Shown one piece after another: positions 59,538 through 64,000 of a stretch of 64,000 nt of DNA. The position numbers were made by a program, and so were the translations under genes. Below the pieces are notes generated by a model that saw only the letters and a program-made list of their open reading frames with translations, was not told where the DNA came from and did not search any database. The DNA comes from Pirellula sp. (GTDB lineage Bacteria > Planctomycetota > Planctomycetia > Pirellulales > PNKZ01): positions 682,001 to 746,000 of the forward strand of contig PNKZ01000002.1 in NCBI GenBank assembly GCA_013822735.1. The letters are read 5' to 3'. The first letter of the stretch is position 1; each line of letters opens with the position of its first letter.

Positions 59538-61106
59538 CTATTTGCCGGTGCGAAGTCGCGAGAATAGTTGGCGGAACTCTTGCTTGCGCACGAGTACCGC
59601 TTCCGGAGTCTGCACCGTCGACGGCTCGTCCTCGAGGATGATCATGTCGGCGTCACTTGTGCTACGGCGCGGAGCGATCACGAAATCTTCCGGTTCGACG
59701 ACGTCGACAATCGGAAACTCCAGGTGCGGCGACTGCGGAGCGATCTGCGCAGGCTGCGGACGCAAGACGGGACGCTGCGTCGCGCCGGCGTCGGCCCGTT
59801 CGATCGGCTTCGACATCGAGCGCGGCGTCGGTTCGCGCACGCCGAGCAGCTCGGCGATGGCTCGTCCTTCTTCGCTGCGCACTTGCGAGCGGGCGACCAC
59901 ATGCAACCGTTCGGCGGCCAGATAGCGATCGACGATCGGCAACTCTTCGACGAAGTCCTCTCCGAATGGGTTGCGACGGGTTTCACTCAACATGATCTCG
60001 ACCTCGGGTTGTTTCGCGATTACGGGTTCGTAATCGGCTTCCCAGTCCGCCAAGTGGGATTCCAATTCGCAAAGTTTCTCTTCGGTTTCTTGTTCCATAT
60101 CTACCGGCAAAACGGGAGAAAACATTTCCGCTTCCGACGGCACATGCATACGGGGAGCCTGCGAAACGGTTTCGACCGTCGGCAATTCGTGCGGCGCGCT
60201 CACGTCGGTCCCGTCGTCTAATAGGCCGAACTCGACGACCGTGTCTTCCGCCACCGCGCGCGGGTCGCTGTAACCGGGCGCTTCGCTCCAAGGGGTCGGA
60301 AGCTGTTGCAAATCCGACCATGCCTCTTCGATGCCGCGGGCGTCGACAGGCTTTACTTCGCCCGCGCAGGCCATGACCAGTGCGTGGTCGCAGATCTGAT
60401 TGACCAACCGTGGAATACCGTCTCCTGCGCGGAAGGCCGCTTCCAATCCGGCATCGGTAAACACCGTGGCCGGATCGGCGCCGGAGGCGGCGATCTGGTG
60501 GCGGATGAAATTCAGCGTTTCGCTGCGGTCGAGCGCTTCGAGGTAGCAGCGGGCCGTGATGCGCTGTTGCAGCGAGTTGAGGCGCGGCGCCGTCAGGCGT
60601 TCTTCCAGCGCGGCCGAGCCGGCCAGCACGAGACGAACGCGCGGTTTACCGCCGCGCATAAAGTCGGTGATCAGTCGAACTTCTTCCATCAGTCGCAGCG
60701 GCAACAAGTGCGCTTCATCGACGATCAGCAGCAATCCTTCGGAGCCGCTCGCGTTCGGCTGCAAACGGTCGAGCAGCGCGAGGCGAAGTTCCCCTTCGTC
60801 GAGCTTGCGATACGGCATGCCGAGTTCGAAGAGGATCGCTTGTAGCAAGGCGCGGCGCGAAGGGAGACGCCCGTTGCTGAGGAATGCAACGTCGAAGCGG
60901 CTGCGGAATTTCTCGGCCATCAAGCGACAGAGCATCGTCTTGCCGGTGCCTGCCGGACCGACGACCAGAGCGCTCCCTTCGGCGCGCTCGATGGTGCGTT
61001 CGATCGTTTGGCGTGCCGGTTCGATGACGCGGCTCGGGAAGTAAAGCTCGCTACGCGGCGCGGCACAGAAGGGCCGCTGCTTCATTCCGAAAAACTCTTC
61101 GTACAT
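59538..61106 (-). CDS. ExeA/GspA-like AAA ATPase
   Basis: 522 residues from ATG at 61106, the usual start of the family (MYEEFFGMKQRPF); the frame stays open 237 bases further without family resemblance. Walker A is G50-P-A-G-T-G-K56-T57 and Walker B is LLLIVDEAHLL (D130, E131); ITARCYLEALDRSETLNFI and GIPRLVNQICDHAL complete the AAA module. The C-terminal 230 residues are acidic and low in structure, and could be a linker. Similar ATPases act in type II secretion (ExeA) and in exosortase-linked polysaccharide loci (XrtA-associated). The neighbours make the second reading more attractive. Confidence 0.85.
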   Translation of the reverse strand: MYEEFFGMKQRPFCAAPRSELYFPSRVIEPARQTIERTIERAEGSALVVGPAGTGKTMLCRLMAEKFRSRFDVAFLSNGRLPSRRALLQAILFELGMPYRKLDEGELRLALLDRLQPNASGSEGLLLIVDEAHLLPLRLMEEVRLITDFMRGGKPRVRLVLAGSAALEERLTAPRLNSLQQRITARCYLEALDRSETLNFIRHQIAASGADPATVFTDAGLEAAFRAGDGIPRLVNQICDHALVMACAGEVKPVDARGIEEAWSDLQQLPTPWSEAPGYSDPRAVAEDTVVEFGLLDDGTDVSAPHELPTVETVSQAPRMHVPSEAEMFSPVLPVDMEQETEEKLCELESHLADWEADYEPVIAKQPEVEIMLSETRRNPFGEDFVEELPIVDRYLAAERLHVVARSQVRSEEGRAIAELLGVREPTPRSMSKPIERADAGATQRPVLRPQPAQIAPQSPHLEFPIVDVVEPEDFVIAPRRSTSDADMIILEDEPSTVQTPEAVLVRKQEFRQLFSRLRTGK

Positions 61107-61345
61107 GCCCGGTTCGCCCTTTGCGACAACTCGGAGGGGGAAAACTGCGCCGCCGGATTTTTCAGCGGAAGCACAAGCTATGAGAAGTTCGCTCGGACGC
61201 CGCCCGACCGAAAGAACTTCGCTTCGCCGTGGGTTTTCATCGGCTGGAAAGCTAGGCCGGCTGAAGCCTCGCGGCGAGCTTTGCCGCTTATAACGACATG
61301 GCAAGGGTTCGCTTGCACTGCAGCAAGCACGCGCCGCCGGCATTG

Positions 61346-61366
61346 CCGCGCGAGCACGCCGCGCGG
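61346..61366. repeat. Small GC hairpin in the Wzz-ATPase gap
   Basis: CCGCGCG (61346-61352) and CGCGCGG (61360-61366) pair around a 7-base loop, just 3' of the Wzz-like gene on the minus strand. No T-run. Confidence 0.35.
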
Positions 61367-61380
61367 AATGAGATCGACGA

Positions 61381-62559
61381 CTAACCGACGCGACGACGCA
61401 CGACGCCGATCAATGGCGCACGCACGGCCCGAGCTGCGTCTTCCGGCGAATGGATGACGGCGGGTGCGGCGGGCAACTCCACCGTCGAATTACCGACCGG
61501 CGGCGGCACATGACGCGAAAGAGAGCTCAGTGGATTCGCGTTGAGGGGCAATCCGTACCCGCCGGCCTTTTTTGACAGGAGGAATTCGGCGAGCGCCGCA
61601 ATCAATAAGCCGCTTAGCGCAGCGACGACATACCAGAAGCCCGGCGTGTGCCCGAAGTGCAGGCCGACAATTTCCGTCGCGACAACGGGAAACTCCGCGC
61701 TTTGCGGCGCAAGCAGCTCGGCGAGCTCGCGTTCCATCGCACCCCCGGCGGTGAGAAACCGACGCTCGACTTGCGTAAGGCGAGCCGTTTCCGCGCCGGC
61801 CGCTTGCGCTCGCTCGACGATCGATTGCGCGACCAGCGGAATTTGTCGGAGCGGCGTAGGGACGATCGCCTTCGGCGCCGTATCGATTTCGAGAGCGGCT
61901 TCATTGCTGGGGCCGATGAGTCGTGGTGCGCCCAATTCATTGCCTGCCGCAGCCACTTGTCGAACCGTGTTGGAGTCGACGCTCGGCATCGTCAAGGCTG
62001 CCGACTTATTGGTAGCGGCCGCTTGGCGGACGATCGCCAGCAGTTCGTCGCCGGACGTTTTGTATTGTTGCTGCGTGACGCGCAGGCGATCGACGGCGTC
62101 GTACCAGCGGGCGGCTGATAGTTCCCCGGCATAGCGCGTGGCCAGGAACTGCACCAATTCTCCGGCCGAAGCGACATCGTCGCCCGCTGCACAGGTGATC
62201 CGAATCTGTCGCTGATTATCCACGAAATGGGGCTCGATGGTCGCGTCGAGCCGAGCGCGCCAATGTTCCAACTGTGCTTGCCGAGCGCTCGCGGCTTCCG
62301 GCGTTTCCGCGTCGGTGGGCTCGGCGACCGTCGTGCCGGTGTTATGAAAGCGATGCCAAGCGGAGTTGAGGTACGTCTCCGAAAGGATCGCTTGCCGGAC
62401 CGTTGCCGCCGTCGGCGCGAATCGGGGCACGACCCGCACTTCGACAACGGCCGCCGCCGTGGGAGGCGTGAACCAGGCGTTCGGTTGCGCGAAGTGGAAG
62501 GCCGCCGCAAGCAGTCCGCCGCAGGCCGCCCAAGTCAGCAGAAATCGCGATACCTTCAT
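61381..62559 (-). CDS. Wzz-like two-span membrane protein (polysaccharide co-polymerase type)
   Basis: 392 residues from ATG at 62559. The first membrane helix lies at about 8-26, the second at about 295-315 (FWYVVAALSGLLIAALAEFLLSK), with about 270 periplasmic residues between and a Pro-rich cytosolic tail. That is the layout of Wzz/Wzc-N chain-length proteins, although no PCP signature motif can be confirmed. It is the first of three co-directional genes with the ExeA-like ATPase (274 bp gap) and the CpsD-like protein. Together they may set or drive polymer export; no glycosyltransferase is in view. Confidence 0.65.
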   Translation of the reverse strand: MKVSRFLLTWAACGGLLAAAFHFAQPNAWFTPPTAAAVVEVRVVPRFAPTAATVRQAILSETYLNSAWHRFHNTGTTVAEPTDAETPEAASARQAQLEHWRARLDATIEPHFVDNQRQIRITCAAGDDVASAGELVQFLATRYAGELSAARWYDAVDRLRVTQQQYKTSGDELLAIVRQAAATNKSAALTMPSVDSNTVRQVAAAGNELGAPRLIGPSNEAALEIDTAPKAIVPTPLRQIPLVAQSIVERAQAAGAETARLTQVERRFLTAGGAMERELAELLAPQSAEFPVVATEIVGLHFGHTPGFWYVVAALSGLLIAALAEFLLSKKAGGYGLPLNANPLSSLSRHVPPPVGNSTVELPAAPAVIHSPEDAARAVRAPLIGVVRRRVG

Positions 62560-62797
62560 GACTAACGCTCTGGTCATCGGAAATTATGCGACGTGGGGGC
62601 TGGGAGTTGGCATCGTCGTGAACCTGCAGCGAACTTGATGGAATGCTTGGTGTCGGTTGATAGCAGTTCTGCGCTGCGCCTTGTTACAATGAACGCTATC
62701 GACACAAGTGGATGCATTTGGGCCAAGCGCCGGATTTTCGGCGCGGTGGCAGTGCCGGCACTTGCTTTGGGAATTACGGCGCGAGAAAAGCGATCCG

Positions 62798-63472
62798 ATG
62801 TTTCAAATAAAAATCTGCGGCGTGAAAACGGTGGACGACGCACTCACCGCGGCAGATGCAGGCGCCGACGCCATCGGGCTCAATTTCTTTCCACGCAGCG
62901 CGCGGTTTGTCGAGCGACGCGCGGCGCAAGAGATCGTCGCCGCGCTCGGGACGCGCGTTTGCAAGGTGGGAGTGTTCGTCAACGCGCCGGTTGCAGAACT
63001 TCTCGAAACGGCCGACGCACTGAAACTCGACCTGATTCAACTCCACGGCGACGAGCCTCCGGCAGCGATGCGCGGCCTTGCTCCGCGGCCGATCCTGAAG
63101 GCGTTTCGCGTCGGAGCGGACGGGCTCGCGCCGCTCCGGCACTGGTTCGAAGAAGCGATGCGGGCCGGACTTCGTCCCAGTCGGGTATTGCTCGACGCTT
63201 ACCAACCGGGCGAGTACGGCGGGACGGGACGCACGGCAGATTGGTCGGCCGCCGCCGACTACGTGCGGACGGCCGGCTTGCCGCCGCTAGTACTTGCAGG
63301 GGGGCTGAAGACGGAGAACGTCGCGGCGGCGATCGAGCAAGTCCGACCGGCGGCGGTCGATACGGCCGGCGGCGTCGAGAGTGCTCCGGGCGTGAAAGAT
63401 CCCGAGCGCGTCCGAGAATTCATCGCGGCGGCAAAGATGGCGTTTTCCCGCATTTCAGCGGCAAAAAGATAA
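62798..63472 (+). CDS. trpF: Phosphoribosylanthranilate isomerase
   Basis: 224 residues from ATG at 62798, which begins MFQIKICGVKT with the catalytic C7. Other signatures: GADAIGLNFFPRSARFV, VGVFVNAP, DLIQLHGDE, RVLLDAY (the catalytic Asp), LVLAGGLKTENV and VDTAGGVESAPGVKD. It converts N-(5-phosphoribosyl)anthranilate to the carboxyphenylamino-deoxyribulose phosphate in tryptophan synthesis. It stands apart from other trp genes here. The phosphate-binding loop reads VDTAGGVE, where VDVSSGVE is usual. Confidence 0.95.
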   Translation: MFQIKICGVKTVDDALTAADAGADAIGLNFFPRSARFVERRAAQEIVAALGTRVCKVGVFVNAPVAELLETADALKLDLIQLHGDEPPAAMRGLAPRPILKAFRVGADGLAPLRHWFEEAMRAGLRPSRVLLDAYQPGEYGGTGRTADWSAAADYVRTAGLPPLVLAGGLKTENVAAAIEQVRPAAVDTAGGVESAPGVKDPERVREFIAAAKMAFSRISAAKR

Positions 63473-63594
63473 TAACGGGAATGGGTTGCGCCTTGCCGAT
63501 CGGCTGAGCGCTACCTATCATCAACGCGTTGCGAGAGGGACTGCCGCAACCAGTGTCGCTGCAAGAAGTTCCAACCTTTTTGAGGATCATCGTC

Positions 63595-64000
63595 GTGTCT
63601 CAAGTTGCCGCTGCTCGTCTGCCGTACAAAGTCGCCGACATTTCGCAGGCCGAAGCCGGCCGTAAGCGGATCATGTTGGCGGAAAACGAAATGCCCGGCC
63701 TGATGTCGCTCCGCAAGAAATACGGCGCGTCGAAGCCGCTCAAGGGAGCTCGTATCGCGGGTTGCCTGCACATGACGGTCGAGACCGCCGTGCTCATCGA
63801 GACGCTCACGGCGCTCGGTGCTGAAGTCACTTGGAGCAGCTGCAACATCTTCTCGACTCAAGATGAAGCCGCCGCCGCGATCGCCGTGACGGGCGTGCCG
63901 GTTTATGCCTGGCGCGGTGAGACGAATGAAGAGTTCGATTGGTGCATCGAGCAGACGCTGTTCTTCCCCGACGGCCAACCGCTCAACATGATTCTCGACG
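63595..64000 (+). CDS. ahcY: Adenosylhomocysteinase, N-terminal part (3' end outside window)
   Basis: The first 135 residues are in the window. GTG at 63595 has GAGG nine bases upstream, and the product begins [25 protein letters not shown]. Family signatures: [60 protein letters not shown] and [20 protein letters not shown]. It hydrolyses S-adenosylhomocysteine to adenosine and homocysteine in the methyl cycle. The 122-bp gap after trpF does not match the SAH riboswitch in my reading. Confidence 0.95.
   Translation, partial: MSQVAAARLPYKVADISQAEAGRKRIMLAENEMPGLMSLRKKYGASKPLKGARIAGCLHMTVETAVLIETLTALGAEVTWSSCNIFSTQDEAAAAIAVTGVPVYAWRGETNEEFDWCIEQTLFFPDGQPLNMILD

Noticed and set aside
61107-61343. 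N-terminal extension of the ExeA-like ATPase to 61343.
   Set aside because: ExeA-like proteins begin MYxxFFGxxxxPF; the extra 79 residues look like translated spacer.
62658-62690. TTGATA and TACAAT upstream of trpF as a promoter.
   Set aside because: The spacing is 21 bases, too long for a sigma70 promoter; no other -35 is in place.
63473-63594. Possible SAH riboswitch before ahcY.
   Set aside because: The short leader does not show the conserved pairing and core bases of the SAH riboswitch in my reading; only a Shine-Dalgarno motif is clear.

Overview
The window is GC-rich and gene-dense, and most likely comes from a member of the Planctomycetota (Pirellulales-like). The evidence is two DUF1549/DUF1553 plus DUF1501 gene sets with planctomycete-type cytochrome-like (PSCyt) domains, a periplasmic sulfatase, a Tat-exported Gfo/Idh/MocA oxidoreductase, many secreted proteins of unknown function, two ECF sigma factors and a formylmethanofuran dehydrogenase subunit B. 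Nothing looks like a phage, plasmid, insertion sequence or CRISPR array, and I found no tRNA or rRNA gene. The window opens inside a Na+/H+ antiporter-like gene and closes inside adenosylhomocysteinase.

Layout. 1-7.6 kb: antiporter tail, a secreted LamG-like protein, a leucine-rich lipoprotein, a Nif3-like protein coupled by a 4-bp overlap to a large secreted protein, and a sugar isomerase-like gene. 7.6-14.6 kb: ECF sigma factor, divergent DUF1549/1553 gene, DUF1501 gene and an orphan formylmethanofuran dehydrogenase B gene. 14.6-17.3 kb: a von Willebrand A membrane protein followed by a LytM/M23 domain that has lost its zinc ligands. 17.8-23.8 kb: a second DUF1549/1553-DUF1501 set with a PPC-domain protein. 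23.8-31 kb: oxidoreductase, membrane protein, DUF2237, sulfatase, a stand-alone M41-type peptidase domain, DUF2330 and a double UspA protein. 31-32.7 kb: EpmB divergent from elongation factor P, the enzyme and substrate of one translation-factor modification. 32.7-38.6 kb: secreted proteins including a gluzincin peptidase with a LecA-like C-terminus, a VOC protein, a TolB-like propeller, a secreted alpha/beta hydrolase and an HpcH-type aldolase.

38.6-40.9 kb holds a 0.9-kb region rich in hairpins, an ECF sigma factor and a DUF423 membrane protein. 41-50.5 kb is the most coherent system: a type IV pilus / type II secretion-like envelope module on the minus strand, made of a PilM-PilN fusion, two single-span membrane proteins in the PilO/PilP positions and a 1213-residue secretin. 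A sigma70-like promoter precedes the first gene. A terminator and a separate candidate promoter lie before the secretin, and a second terminator follows it. Divergent from it is a 955-residue protein that resembles GH38/GH57-type glycosidases but seems to lack their catalytic residues.

54-64 kb: sialidase-fold protein, cmk-plsC (GTGA overlap), FkbM methyltransferase, a membrane protein, a polysaccharide-export-like trio (Wzz-like, ExeA-like ATPase, degenerate tyrosine-kinase-like protein), trpF and ahcY. Starts were chosen from Shine-Dalgarno motifs, signal peptides and overlaps with neighbours; several genes begin with GTG. All family calls come from reading motifs, without a database search.
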